Shown: positions 25,761 to 37,616 of the stretch, one piece after another
How the letters are laid out: every line of letters begins with the position of its first letter
How positions within the stretch are numbered: the stretch's first letter is position 1
Position numbers and translations under genes: made by a program
Assembly (NCBI RefSeq): GCF_010389155.1
Contig: NC_057768.1
Location: 39,659,633 to 39,723,632, forward strand
Origin: Erigeron canadensis
Taxonomy: Eukaryota; Streptophyta; Magnoliopsida; Asterales; Asteraceae
Direction: 5' to 3'
DNA: 64,000 nt
The notes under the pieces: model-generated
The model's input: only the letters and a program-made list of their open reading frames with translations
Told to the model about the DNA's origin: nothing
Database searches by the model: none

Positions 25761-26550
25761 TTGTTATCCCGACACTTGGTTCTTATAGTCAAAACCTACG
25801 AACTCACCAACTTTATGTTGACGCATTTTAGTACACTTTTCAGGTAATCAAGTGAATCAAAGACGTGATGGATGATTGCATTGCATGTGATAGGATTGAG
25901 CTTGGACTTTTATGGATCCGTGATTCATTGCACCATTCATGGGTTATGCCTAGGATTGTTAGCCATCATTGAACTATCTTTTGTAAACTATTGATGGTGT
26001 TGTGCTCCTCGTGCATTATTTGATCCGAAACTTGTAATCGTATTTGAATTATGTATAGATTGCTCTAATCCTTGAATGCATTTAGTCGTCTCTACTTAAT
26101 TTTCATGTCGTGCTGAGCTTTTCTATTAATGCTCCATGTTTCCGCCTAGTTGGGGTGTTACAGAATGGTATCAGAGCCGTGGTTGTAGAGAATTAGGTGG
26201 AATGACCTAGACTATGACCATTGCATAAACACATCATATTTAGCTTGCATGACAGGGGAATTTTGTGTGCAATGTGATTGGTTGGAATGTGAAATTTGTT
26301 TGAACGGAGTTTGTAGGGTTTTGATAAACTTATTAATTGATGATCGTAATAGTGTCGGGATACACCGTGAATTGTTGGATCGTTGTGATGAATGTTGATG
26401 TGTGGAATCCTGGAACCATTTGTCATTTGTCCCTTGCAACGTGAAACGATGGCATTAGCGGAAGTATGACATTCGGTAATCATAGAGGAGCCTGATCAAC
26501 GAATCCATGATTACCCTAAGTCATATGGAAGTTAATGATCTCGTGGATTG

Positions 26551-26895
26551 TCCCCCTATATATATATATATATATATATAATCTTATCCAAATTATTATA
26601 TAATCAATATCCTTCTGAAAATGCATAAAATAATTATACATTTAACATAAAATTTAAGAAGTTCTTTATATGAAAAATACAATTTTTTTATATACGTCAA
26701 CAATAGTTCTGATGGTTGTATTAAGATTGTTTATTAAATTTGTATGTAAATTAAGAGTAGTAATTAATTAAATTTGTCAAATTTCTTGATCTTGGAATAT
26801 CTCTAGATTGAATGTTTTATGTATATTATTGTATTTTGTATTTTATTTTCATTTTAATAGGAAACTAAAAGAATCCAAATATATATATATATATA
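26551..26895. other. AT-rich spacer
   Basis: Contains (AT)n runs at its edges; nothing else recognised. Confidence 0.5.
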
Positions 26896-27280
26896 TATGT
26901 AACATTTCGGTGAGAACACTTTTAAAATAAGAACGGTGAAAACACTTAAAAACAATACTTTGATGCATTAAAAGTCCATAAAACTAACATAGTGCTTAAC
27001 TAATTATCATTATTTAAGTGTTTAACAACACATTGATCCATCAAAATAGAAAAAAATCATGTTTTTTTTGTGTGCATCCATCTTGGATGCATATTCATCA
27101 ATATGATGCATCCAACAAAAAACGAGATTTTTTTTATTTAGACGGATCAATGTGTTGCTAAACACTTAAATAATGATAATTAGTTATACACTATGTCAGT
27201 TTTGTGGACTTTTAATGCATCAAAATGTAGTTTTTAAGTGTTCTCATTTTAATTTCGTTCTCATTTGATTGTCACCCTAT
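26896..27280. mobile_element. Foldback MITE, ~170 bp arms
   Basis: The left half (TGAGAACAC, TTTGATGCATTAAAAGTCC, ATTATCATTATTTAAGTG, CACATTGATCC) is repeated in inverted order in the right half with few mismatches. The centre near 27080 has GGATGCATATTCATC. The ends read GTAACATTTCGGTGAGAAC and the inverse GTTCTCATTTGATTGTCAC. Long near-complete inverted symmetry without coding capacity marks a MITE. The superfamily is not assignable because the flanking (AT)n hides the target duplication. Confidence 0.8.
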
Positions 27281-27295
27281 AATATATATATATAT

Positions 27296-27486
27296 GGAAA
27301 AAGGGAATATAAGGTTGTCCGACACCTAAGTTTAGGTGTGAAACCCCTCACATACTAATATTTTATTATTTCTTGTTTAATGAATAAATGCATGGGCCCC
27401 CATGATACTTATGGATTAAAAAAATAATATGTGAGTATTCCACACGTAAGCTTAAATACCTGACAGACTTATATTCTCATCTCTTA
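27296..27486. mobile_element. Small MITE with GAATATAAG termini
   Basis: GGGAATATAAGGTTGTCCGA at the left is matched by the inverse of GACAGACTTATATTCTC at the right. Inside, TTTAGGTGTGaaacccc and ggaaTACTCACATATT keep the symmetry. The centre carries GGGCCCCCATGATAC. It is non-coding, and the target duplication is unclear. Confidence 0.6.
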
Positions 27487-30248
27487 TATATATACTGTAA
27501 TGTAATGATTACATACTGTTAATGACAACTTCAACATTTCTTAGACAAATCGAAACAATAAAGGGGGAATGTTTGTTTTACATTTCACTCACTCAAATAA
27601 AATTTTTATAATAATGTTATATGTATATTAATTTTATTGGTATGCATGTGATAAAAGACAAATTTTAAACTTGTGAACCAAATGGAAAATCATTTAAGTA
27701 CATCATATCATATGTAAATTACTAATAATGGCTATGATATATAATAGTGCCCGGAAAGAAATTTTCTGTTATACTCCAAAGTGTTTCAATGCAATTAGAA
27801 AAAAAATCGACACATACAATGTTCCCAAATTATAATTCTACAAATTGTCCACTCTTAGTAAGTATTACGTTTATATAATTCTACAAATTGACCACTCCAC
27901 ATTTTTTTTTTTATCATGTTATAATTTAAATATTTTTATATATATGGTAAAGTAAATATTATATATATTCAGTCTTGGATTAGATAGTAAATGTGTGGAG
28001 CAAAAAAGTTTGAATTAATTGTAAGACAAATGGAAGGGAGCAAAGGTCAGAATTTGAGGACAGGAAAAAGAAGGTAGTGTCCCTTCATGGATAAGACTCT
28101 TCCTGGCTTTCCTTTTATAGTAATTACCCTATTACCTCTCACATATTCCTACCCCTTTCCTTGTTTGTATAACAACTTTGCCATACTGAAAAACTACCTA
28201 GACCACTCAAGGTTAATAATAACATTTACTGTTTTATATATGATATAATGAGGCATGAGAAAGCTAGTATATATATATATATAACATCTATATATAAACT
28301 TTTATATAATCAAAAACCAAGTTTTAAAGGCATATATAAATAGATCAATCATATGTTGATCATCGACCGTTAAAAAAAAAAAAAAAAGTAGATTATTGGT
28401 CATATGTTAGCAGTTAGCTAGCAGATGACACATTAACTTGTTTTACTTTTGATTCAGAAAAAACAAGATAATAGAATTTAATTAGTAAGGTTACACTACT
28501 TTTTGCACATTTATAACGAGTATAGATTGAATTTAATTAGTTTTCGTTGGAAATCTACGTACGTACATAATAGATCTAAGAAAATTAAACTCGATCTAGT
28601 ATATATATACGTACGATACATATATACACACACATATAGACAGGGATGATCCTGAAATTAAAGTTGCCTTAATTATGAATGAAGGTTCGTACAAAACACA
28701 AACGCACAAAAACACACATATGCATATACACAGAGAAAGAGAAATGAATTGGATTGAATTGAATTGAATAGATGTGAAGTTGGTTTGATGATTAACGGAA
28801 TTGGGTGTAATGATTGGTTCGATGCATACACTTTTATTGTTACAATTGTGGCAAGTGTGATAAGACTCATCCTCCTAATACACAGAGAGCCCATGCATGT
28901 CTTTCTGCATACGTACATGTGGTTTGAATAATGCGCAGGCAGCAGGTTGGTTTATTTTGTCTGTCCACTTTGAATTGAAATTGAAAGATGATGATGATAT
29001 ATATCTCGTCTTGTCACCAACAAACAAATGCCCTACCTTGTAGGCAATTTACTTTGATTCCCCCCTCTCTAAGTCTAACTAGTCTTGTCCACTCTTTTAT
29101 AGGGCTACCAAATTGACACTAGCTAGGATGTTAGGTAATTTGTAACTTGGATTTACTTTATAGATCTTTATTGAGTATTTTATAAAAAAATTATCAAACA
29201 GATTATTATTATTATGAGCATATGTATATGTGTATATATGTATACATAATTTTTAAACAAAGTACAACTTTAAAGACTATAGTTTATATACATGAAATAC
29301 TACTATATACACTTAACATAAAATTTAAGAGATTAAACTTTTTATATGAAATATTTATTTTTATATGTACGTTACAATCTTTAGGGCTGTAATTAACATT
29401 TTCTGTTTTAAAATTACAAAATCAATGGACTACTTAACATGTATCATACAATCTCAAGCCCATAAGATAAATGTAGAAGAATCAAGTATTTAAACAATAA
29501 CAATTAATGGGTATCCTTGTAATTGTCATCTTATATTAGAACTACTAATCCTAATACCCGTACGATGTACAGTAGCTATATATATTGTATCATAAAGAAA
29601 TTCGAATATGCTTCATACATGATTCGTGAGTATAAAATAACTTGTGGTTAAAGTAAATCGATGATCGAAGATAAAATATAATGAACAGTTTTGATATAAA
29701 TATAATATATGTTTAGTTAGAATTTTGGATTTACCTTAAATTTTTAGAACCACGTCAAAATCAGAACTTGTAAGCATAATTGATGATGACAAATAGCCTT
29801 GTGATTTCGGATCGTAAACTCAAATTTTTGATGTCTTCATGTTAATAACTTATTATAATTAATATAAATAATAGTATTTGAAGAATTGAGAAAAGAAAAT
29901 AGACAATCTATTAATGAAAAAATGATCAATCAAATAATGTTATAATATCTTTTGTATTAATAAGCCAAGAGTTGGAGTTTAAGTCTAAGTCTAATAAAGA
30001 AATTGAATTTTTATACAACTAAAAAAACTAATTTAACAAAATAAATTAATTAAAAAGACACATGTCGATCAAGTATTACGCTACGTATCGTTTCAAGAAT
30101 ATGTCAATCCTGTTTTAGTTTATTGGTAGATAATTACTGTAGTTGGCGTAAGAAGAATAAATAGCTAATTAACTATTGCCCATTGGCGTAACAAAAATAA
30201 CTACTTTAAAATGTGGCGTAGCAAAACTTCTGATCATAAAGCGATGAG
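27487..30248. other. AT-rich intergenic DNA
   Basis: No gene is recognised in about 2.8 kb. It includes several (AT)n and (GTAC)-like words, e.g. ACGTACGTACAT near 28558. Open frames here, including one at 28673-28918, show no family resemblance. Confidence 0.5.
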
Positions 30249-30714
30249 GAGGGTGTAATCGAATAGAGTCGAGCCGATACAATACCAAGCTCGAGCTCGA
30301 TTCGATTGTAAAACTCGAAGCTCTAAACTCGACCGAGCCTTTATTTTCAAGTTCGAGCTCGAGCTCGCTTTACGAATCGACACTTTCGAGCTCGACTTGA
30401 TTTAAAATTAAAAATAAGCTTTAAATCAGATTAGTCTTATAAACTCGACAATTTCAAGCTCGACTCGATTAAGTTCGCCTCGATATAATATAAATTATGT
30501 AAAATATATAATATTCAATGGTACTATTGTAAATAAGTACAAGCTCGATTAAGCTCGCAAGCTTTTCAAGTAGGGTATATTGAGGCTCAAGCTCGACTCG
30601 TAATTCTACTCAGATAGCTCGAGCTCGACTCGACTAAGACCGAGTCGATTTCAAATAATTTACGAGTCAAATTCGGGTGACTCCCGAACTGTATCGTCTT
30701 GTTTACATTCCTAC
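30249..30714. mobile_element. Probable hAT-type MITE, GAGCTCGA-rich
   Basis: Left end GAGGGTGTAATCG and right end GTTTACATTCCTA are roughly inverse, as in hAT-derived MITEs (TAGGGGTGTAAAC type). The flanks GCGATGAG and CCGACGAG differ at two of eight positions, so the target duplication is only suggestive. The body is packed with the palindromic word GAGCTCGA and ACTCGA, repeated in both orientations. Confidence 0.55.
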
Positions 30715-31478
30715 CGACGAGTGGTATTAAGACGCTTAAACAGTTAATAGTTTATCTTATGTTTGACTGATATCATCATTCACCATGTTGCTAACATCGA
30801 TAATATTTAGGTCCTGTTTGTTTGGAATTTAACAAACTTAGCGCCCATTTCTTTTTTTACTCAATAAGTACTAAGTGTATTAAGGCTTTAAATGCATTAA
30901 AAATATTTTTATGTATTAAGTCAAATATAAGTAATTCATGATTATTTTTGTTTATTAGGTAAAAAAACATATATGAAATTCGACTGAATAATTAAGTTTT
31001 TAACTATTAAGTTTATTAAGTAAAAAAATAAACAAAGGCTTTAATCAATCCATCAAGTCATAAAAATATTTTTTTTTATCAACTTAAAAAAAACTATATT
31101 AACTTATGTTATACGTAAACAAATTAAATAAGGTTCTAGTGGAATGGCTTAATGTCAAGCCAACATTTACAAACAATACATATGGAAATGTAACAACCTC
31201 TACCATAAAACATCAAGTCTAAGCCTTTCAAATGTGTAGATAAGTAACCTACCAACAAGTTACAAATTTAAATATAATACATTTAAATACGTAAAAAAAA
31301 CCAAGTTTAATACATCTTCCCTAATAACGAACTTAGTATCTTTTATATAAAATCTAAAAAATATAAGAAGTTGCGGAATCAAAAAGTTTCGTTTCAAGCC
31401 TCGCAATTTGACCTTTGAGAACCTTTCAAGTTTCAACAAAGAATTATTATTTGGAAGATTGTGTCTACAGGCAACAAA
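30715..31478. other. Intergenic, nothing recognised
   Basis: AT-rich; no coding or repeat signature was found upstream of the tRNA-Asp gene. Confidence 0.5.
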
Positions 31479-31550
31479 GTCGTTGTAGTATAGTGGTAAG
31501 TATTCCCGCCTGTCACGCGGGTGACCCGGGTTCGATCCCCGGCAGCGGCG
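31479..31550 (+). tRNA. tRNA-Asp (GUC)
   Basis: A 72-nt cloverleaf. The acceptor stem GTCGTTG pairs with CAGCGGC, with two G-T pairs, plus discriminator G. Box A is TAGTATAGTGG, the anticodon arm CCCGCCTGTCACGCGGG gives anticodon GTC, and the T arm has GGTTCGATCCC. A T-rich pol III terminator (TTTTGTTTTTTG) follows immediately. No intron. The gene looks functional. Confidence 0.97.
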
Positions 31551-32868
31551 TTTTGTTTTTTGAAGTGTATCCTTTGTCCTTCAACATGTTAATAAGGTAA
31601 GTCGTATAGTTTAAGGATGGAAACTTTCTTGTGAACCGTATTTAACTTTTTCTTTTAAGATTGTAAATAACAACACATTGTTAATGTTTTGCCGGCTTTA
31701 GCTATGTAGATCACATTATATATACCCGGTAAAAACTTGTTCATATTGTTAATTTGGCTAGCACCACGGAGTATTGTTTAGTGAACAATGATACCACACT
31801 TATGTGAATTATTTGAGAAATGCATTATACTCTCTTACATCTTTACACTTCCTTGTAAAACGTTTTCCTCACTTCCCTTTTTAACTTACAACTTTAATTT
31901 CCTTAAAATGTTCCTGATCAAATCTAAGATGATTAACAACAAAAACACATGGTCTATTAAAAATACTCTTAAAGAATTAACTTACAACATATATTTAATA
32001 ATTCTTAAATAACTACACTACCATTTTTACGAAAATTACATTTACATCAATAACCTACAAACCACCATCACATATCGCCGCCGCCACCACCATTATCACG
32101 ACATCATGTACATCTATCTAGTGTGTGTATATATATTGATCAATAATATATATATATATATATATAAAAGAATAACACATATTGTATATGCAATTATATA
32201 AAGAAAAAAAATAAAGATGTTTTATTTTATTACATAACAAATCAAGAGAGAGTAATACCGAAAGCAAAAGCGATAAAAACAAATTCAAACAAACAGCTAG
32301 CTAGCTAGGTTGCTTAGCCTGTACATTGGTAGTGTTGTGCCCAATGTTTTAACAATTGGTTCGATTTGGTGTTTGTTGGACGTCGAACTTTTACATGTTT
32401 TGAATCGGCCGGTTTTTTTTGATGAAACAGATTTTGTGATTTTTAAAAAATTATATTTAATGATATGTATATTTTTATGTTATTAACGGTTTCTTGTGAA
32501 CTTTGAAAATAACACTACTTATATATTAATATAACTATTTGTTATTACTTCTAAGTAAACTGTAATTTTATTTTGATTATTTTCATTAATTTTATAAAGA
32601 AAAACTTTAAGAAACAATTGAGAAAATCTAATCGGTTTGATCGACTTTGAAAAATTTTCAACTCCAATAACAAAATCATATTTTACAATTTACAATATAA
32701 GTTGTGTAACTTTGCAATCAAAATTTAAAATAACAAGTATGAGACAAAACTAACAAATGAAGTGGTATAAGTTATCTAAAACCCCTTGATATTTTTGTTA
32801 ACCGCCTTCAAGTTTGATTGATAATAACTTTCACACATTACTTTCTAAAACCTCTTTCCGGACAGTAA
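31551..32868. other. Intergenic between tRNA-Asp and RRM gene
   Basis: AT-rich, with an (AT)n at 32138-32165. A 32335-32660 segment has GGTTCGATTTGG near its left end and AATCGGTTTGATCG near its right end, in loosely inverted arrangement; it may be a decayed hAT-like element. No gene was recognised. Confidence 0.45.
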
Positions 32869-32876
32869 TATAAAAA
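32869..32876 (+). promoter_or_regulatory. TATA box of RRM gene
   Basis: TATAAAAA lies 39-46 bases upstream of the ATG at 32915, implying a very short leader. Position and sequence fit a plant core promoter; the start site is not mapped. Confidence 0.55.
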
Positions 32877-32914
32877 CTTGGCCTCCAGTAACCACCATTA
32901 CCGAATTCGAGAGA

Positions 32915-35435
32915 ATGAATCAACAAGTGCAGAAGAACACACTCTACGTCGGTAAGTATTTCAATTTCAGCTTCAATTTCATATACGTATATATAAATGT
33001 ATTAATTAGTTAATTATAATATGTGTTTGATTAAATATATAAAAATAACAGGTGGATTAGCAGAGGAAGTGAATGAAACGATATTGCATTCAGCATTCAT
33101 ACCATTCGGAGACATAAAAGATGTGAAAACGCCGTTAGATCAGGCCACACAGAAGCACAGGTCTTTTGGGTTCGTCACGTTTTTGGAAAGAGAAGATGCA
33201 GCGGCCGCCATGGATAATATGGATGGTGCCGAGCTTTTCGGCCGTGTCCTCACCGTTAATTACGCTTTGCCAGAAAAGATCAAGGGCGGTGAACAAGGCT
33301 GGGCTGCTCAACCTAGTATGTTCTACTTAAACCCTAGTTTTTTGTGTGTTTGTTGTTTTCTATATATGAAATTTGTTTTATTAGATTTAAGAATAATGTT
33401 AGGTGATTAGGTTTAGCGTATAGGGTTTAAGGCAGTGGCTGTGTCGTTTGTTTAGTTAACCTAGGTATCTGACGTGCTTTGCGTGCCGAGTAGTCCCAGG
33501 GCGACCACTTGCTTTGCAAGTAGCCGGGAGTCGTTGTTGGTGACCATGGCCATAGGGTTATATTGTTTTTGCTCCTGGGATTCGAACTTGGGACATCTAG
33601 GTTCTGGCCGTGTCTTTGGCCAAAATTAAGGAGGTAGATTGGGCTATGTTCCCCTAACCAATAAGCTGCCCTGCACGGTGTGAGGATTGCATTTAGGTTC
33701 CAGATGTAATAATGGTCAAATTCTGGGGATGAGAAATATATAATGCTTATTATATTTTTGTGTGGAGACATAATAAAAACAAAGTTTAGGAGTTGCTTTG
33801 AGGCCTGGTTGTTAGCTATCAGAAAGGATTACCAACGGTTATGTTAACTATCCAAAATGGACAAACCTAGCTAGTTTTACCTAGAATAATGTACGTTACT
33901 ATAGTCAAAAGCCTTTTGAACCCTTATTGTTATTTATGTTGCTCCTTATCTGTTTGTAGCGATAAATTAGAATTGTAGATGACTTCCAACTTCTTTTAAT
34001 TTAAGCATTTCCCAAATGGATATATGCATATCGTACATTTGCCCTTCAGTTTATGTAAATTTGATGGTTTTTTCTTGCTCTCGAGCATGCAACTTTAAAT
34101 AGACTTTAGTTGATTACCCCGGTATTCTTATGGCTTTTGTTAACACATGTGATGAAAAATGTTTGAAAATATAAAATATCATCGAAGCTTTAGAAACATT
34201 GCAAAACTTCCCAATTAACAAATGCTTCACTGTGGAATTGCTTTCAAGAACAAGTAAGATTAACAGCAACCCTTTATGGTTAAGAGTGCTAAGCTCTTGT
34301 TGTTTCAAGTTTCGAAATTTAGCCATAAGTACATCTGATGAACCAATTAGACTTGCCACAAATATCAAACCGAGAGTCGGACATGTGATGCTTTTAGTTG
34401 AAAGAAATCCTGTAAAGAAATTTCAATACTAACAAACAGAACGTGCATTTGCTCAATTAGCGAATGAAACTGATTTGGCTTCATTTATATCCTTAAGTGG
34501 TTCATACAAGTACACTATACATGCTTCAGAGGTTAATATTGTTAGCTCAACTAATAAAGACAAATTTGGAACCTCGAAACTGACTTCACTCAACTTATTT
34601 TCTTATTTCTCTAAATTCATCTAAATAACAGATCCCCATGAATTTGAATCCTAGATAAGTTTCATCTTGGTTTCTTCCTACAGCTAGCAGTAATTATATG
34701 TTAGAACAACTGATGTGTTCTGTATTTGCATAGCTCTTTTTCATCTATGAAGAAGTAAGATGAACTTTGATTAAACAAGTCAATTCATAATGTGGTTACT
34801 TGATATTTAATGACGATGTGGATAATTGACGATAATCTATGGCATTATACTATGGACAAATAAAGATTTACTTAATAACATGCATTAGACTGATTTTAGT
34901 GTTATATTTGCCAAGAAGATTCTGATTTCTGAAAAAGCCTATCTTATGAAATATCAAGGCATGTGGACTCTCGGAAAGATTTATCTTTATTATTCATAGT
35001 GGTTGCTTTAGATTGTGTAATACATTGCCATGATCGTTTTTTTTTTCCCCATAATTAGAAGCTTCTATCTATTAGGCTATCCTCTAATTTGAACCCCCAT
35101 CCATTTTGGAGCTGTGTGAGTTGTTTTGAGTTAAATCATCACTACATTTTTTTTCTTTCAGTTTGAATTTGGCTTCTGGAATCTGCATTCTAATCATGTT
35201 GTTTTGGCTCTCAATTACAGTTTGGGCCGATGCGGATACATGGTTTGAACGACAGCAACAAGAAGAAGAGATGCAACGCCTTCAAAAAGAAGACCAAGCA
35301 TCAAAGCAAGTTGCAGAGGAATTGCACAGAAAAAAACTGGCAGAGGAACGAGATGGTGAGAAGGATGAACCTGACACCAAAGATGATCCTATGGCTATAG
35401 CTGAAGCTGAATCATTGAAGCAGAATAATAGTTGA
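32915..35435 (+). CDS. RRM protein, PPIE/cyclophilin-33-type RRM with coiled tail
   Basis: Single-RRM RNA-binding protein resembling Arabidopsis At1g13690 and the RRM of human PPIE (CYP33), but without the cyclophilin domain. Three exons: 32915-32951, 33052-33315, 35221-35435; phases close to 171 aa. RNP2 is LYVGGL (residues 10-15), RNP1 is RSFGFVTF, and the segments LAEEV, AFIPFGDI, DAAAAMDNM and LFGRVLTVN track PPIE closely. The last exon begins WADADTWFERQQQEEE and forms a charged, probably helical tail ending KQNNS. By homology to PPIE, a spliceosome-associated role is likely but not shown here. The 1.9 kb second intron holds a SINE-like insertion. The gene faces HPPK/DHPS tail to tail, 561 bases apart. 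Confidence 0.92.
33450..33720 (-). mobile_element. SINE-like insertion in RRM gene intron 2
   Basis: On the minus strand an A-box-like CAGCTTATTGGTTAGGGG (33652-33670) is followed by a B-box GTTCGAATCCCAG (about 33575-33590). The insert is much richer in GC than the surrounding intron. A-to-B spacing (~65 bp) is longer than in a tRNA, so either an insertion separates them or this is a divergent SINE. No poly(A) or target duplication was defined. Confidence 0.45.
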
Positions 35436-35996
35436 TTTCAAGTCTTGGTATTGAGTTTTAAACCTGGAAAAGAGAGAAATGCACAAGACAGTTTTGGTTT
35501 CTTGTGGTGTTGTATTCTACAATAGTCTCATGTTAACGTTGACCAAACTGTCTAGACTCTTGCTTTCATTTAGGAAAGCATAACTTGCACTCTGTGGAAT
35601 CGAATTATAAGATTTATGTGCTATTCGTTTATCCTCTTTTTATGAACTTTAAACATACTATACACAATATAGGACAGACATAGACGAAAACTAGAAGCAT
35701 AAATACCAAGTGTGTACAAACTTTAAAAGGAGTTTACAATACCACTAAATGAAACTCGCAGCGTCCCAAAAAAGACACGAAGATCATAAAGCAACAATTT
35801 AATCTGATCTAGCAAATTTTCAAAAACAAAACTGAACAAGAAAAACTGAAAAAGTAAAACTTTGTGAGAAAATCAAGAATGTAATATACAATTTAGCCTC
35901 TAGGATATCCCTGTAAAATCATTTGCCAGACAGAAATACAAAAAGTAATGTCCAGAAAATTGAATAAAAAACAAGATGTCAAATAACTTTAAGCTA
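35436..35996. other. Convergent 3' flanks
   Basis: 561 bases between the stop codons of the RRM gene (plus) and HPPK/DHPS (minus). It contains the two 3' UTRs; no further gene is seen. Confidence 0.6.
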
Positions 35997-37616
35997 CTAA
36001 GATCTACCAGCTCGATCCAACATTGAATCACAAAGCTTAACAGCATCCACATTATGTCCAATGTTATGAACCCTAACGATATTGGCACCACCCAAAATCG
36101 CACTGGTAACAGCAGCTACAGTCCCTGGATCTCTCTCAACAGCAGAAGGCCGACCACAAATCTCACCCAAAAACCTTTTTCTTGAAGGTCCGATTAACAA
36201 AGGTGCACGAGACACCCCTAAGCTCTTTTGTCCAATCTCACTTCTAAACCTCTTTAGTCCCATCAATATCTCCAAATTATCTTCGGTTTTCTTTGAAAAC
36301 CCGATCCCTGGATCAAGAACCATCCTCCATGCGGGAACACCACATAACTCTGCATTCCTTACACGTTCATACAATTCCTCCCCAACTTCTTTGACAACAT
36401 CATCATACTTCAAATTCTCACTGTTTTGCATTGTGGATGGGTCCCCTCTCATGTGCATAGTGATATATGGAACATTTAGATCAGCCACAACATGAAGCAT
36501 ATCAGAATCTAACATTCCACCCGATACATCATTGACCATATGAGCCCCTTTCTTGATTGCCTCTGAAGCAACTTCCGAGTAAAATGTGTCCACAGACAAC
36601 AACTTTCCTTCAATTTCAGGTAATTCAAGAATCTTTTCAAGAACGGGTATTAGCCTATCTAGTTCCTCTTCGACTGAGATCTTGGTCGCCATTGGGCGTG
36701 TGGATTGAGCTCCTAGATCAATTATGTCAACCCCTTCAGATATCATGGTCTGAACACGAGATAAAGCGGACCCCATGGAATCAAACTTCCCTCCATCACT
36801 AAAACTATCAGGAGTTATATTCAAAATACCCATGACGGAAGTTTTCTTTGACCAATCCCATAAACGATCATTGACAGGTAAAACCCTTCTTAAACCATCT
36901 TTTCCTATGGAAGATTCACCACCTAATGTTTCCCAAGATCCAAAAAGCCCATTTTTTGAAAAAGAATGCCAGCATAGAACCGTATCATTGTCTACATCTG
37001 ATCCTAACAAGTCAACTAATGGAGCCATAACGAATGGCCTCTCAAAGATTCTTTCATGAGGAACAGTTAGAATATCAGAGTTAACTTTGCATTTACCATA
37101 GAACAATATATCTAGGTCAATGGGTCGTGGGCCGTACCTAAGCCCTTTGGTTCGACCCATTTCCTTTTCAATTTTCTTGAGAATGGACAGTAGCTCATGA
37201 GGGCCAAGCTTTGTAGTGGCTCTAACGGCAGAGTTGAGAAAAAGAGGCTGGTCCGTCACATAAGCTGGTTCAGTTTCGTATAGACAAGCATGCCTTGTTA
37301 TTTCTATCCCCGATTTCTTCATCTGGGATAAGGCTTCATTAAAGTTATTAAGTCTATTACCCACATTGCTACCTAAAGCAATTACTACTTCTTGTTCTGG
37401 AGAATGCACTTGTATTGAAGTATCCGAGGACGAATGAAAGAGTGAAAAGGATGCTGCAGGAAAACAATGCAAAAAAAATTATATATAATGTTGCTACAGA
37501 TTCAAAACTTAACAATAACATCGCTATATGAATGTTCGAGGAAGTGTACCTCTATAAGATCCACAGACATGAGTGCGTACTAATCTTGAAGCTATTAGCT
37601 GCTTGAAAACACTCAT
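35997..37616 (-). CDS. HPPK/DHPS: Bifunctional HPPK/DHPS of folate synthesis
   Basis: Pyrophosphorylates 6-hydroxymethyldihydropterin (HPPK), then condenses it with p-aminobenzoate to dihydropteroate (DHPS). Two exons: 37550-37616 and 35997-37453, giving 507 aa. HPPK domain about 45-175: VVIALGSNVGNR, LYETEPAY, and the signature RYGPRPIDLDILFYG. DHPS domain about 225-500: VMGILNITPDSFSDGG, IIDLGAQSTRP, LSVDTFYSEVA, NDVSGG, DPGIGFSK, GPSRKRFLG and RVHNIGHN. All active-site motifs are present. The first ~35 residues are basic, Ser-rich and lack acids (MSVFKQLIASRLVR...), like a mitochondrial presequence. The single intron directly follows the presequence. Arabidopsis has mitochondrial and cytosolic copies, and this locus is syntenic with the cytosolic one. 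Divergent from FLN2, starts 1.05 kb apart. Confidence 0.96.

Larger units (their letters stand above)
24027..26550 (+). mobile_element. Truncated LTR retrotransposon: 5' LTR, PBS, short internal part
   Basis: A primer-binding site complementary to initiator tRNA-Met (TGGTATCAGAGC) lies at 26166-26177. It is four bases after an LTR end reading GGGGTGTTACA (ends 26162). The LTR probably starts at 24027 with TGTAACTAGG, whose TGTAAC mirrors the GTTACA end; a start at 25031 (TGTAACAC) is the alternative. The putative LTR contains a CT-rich leader and two tandem-repeat arrays (listed). The internal region is cut off near 26550 at an (AT)n run; no gag or pol frame survives and no 3' LTR is in the window. 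Ty3-gypsy type is inferred from the long LTR only. Confidence 0.75.

Noticed and set aside
26193..26483. Minus-strand frames after the primer-binding site
   Set aside because: Antisense to the retroelement and without gag-like features.
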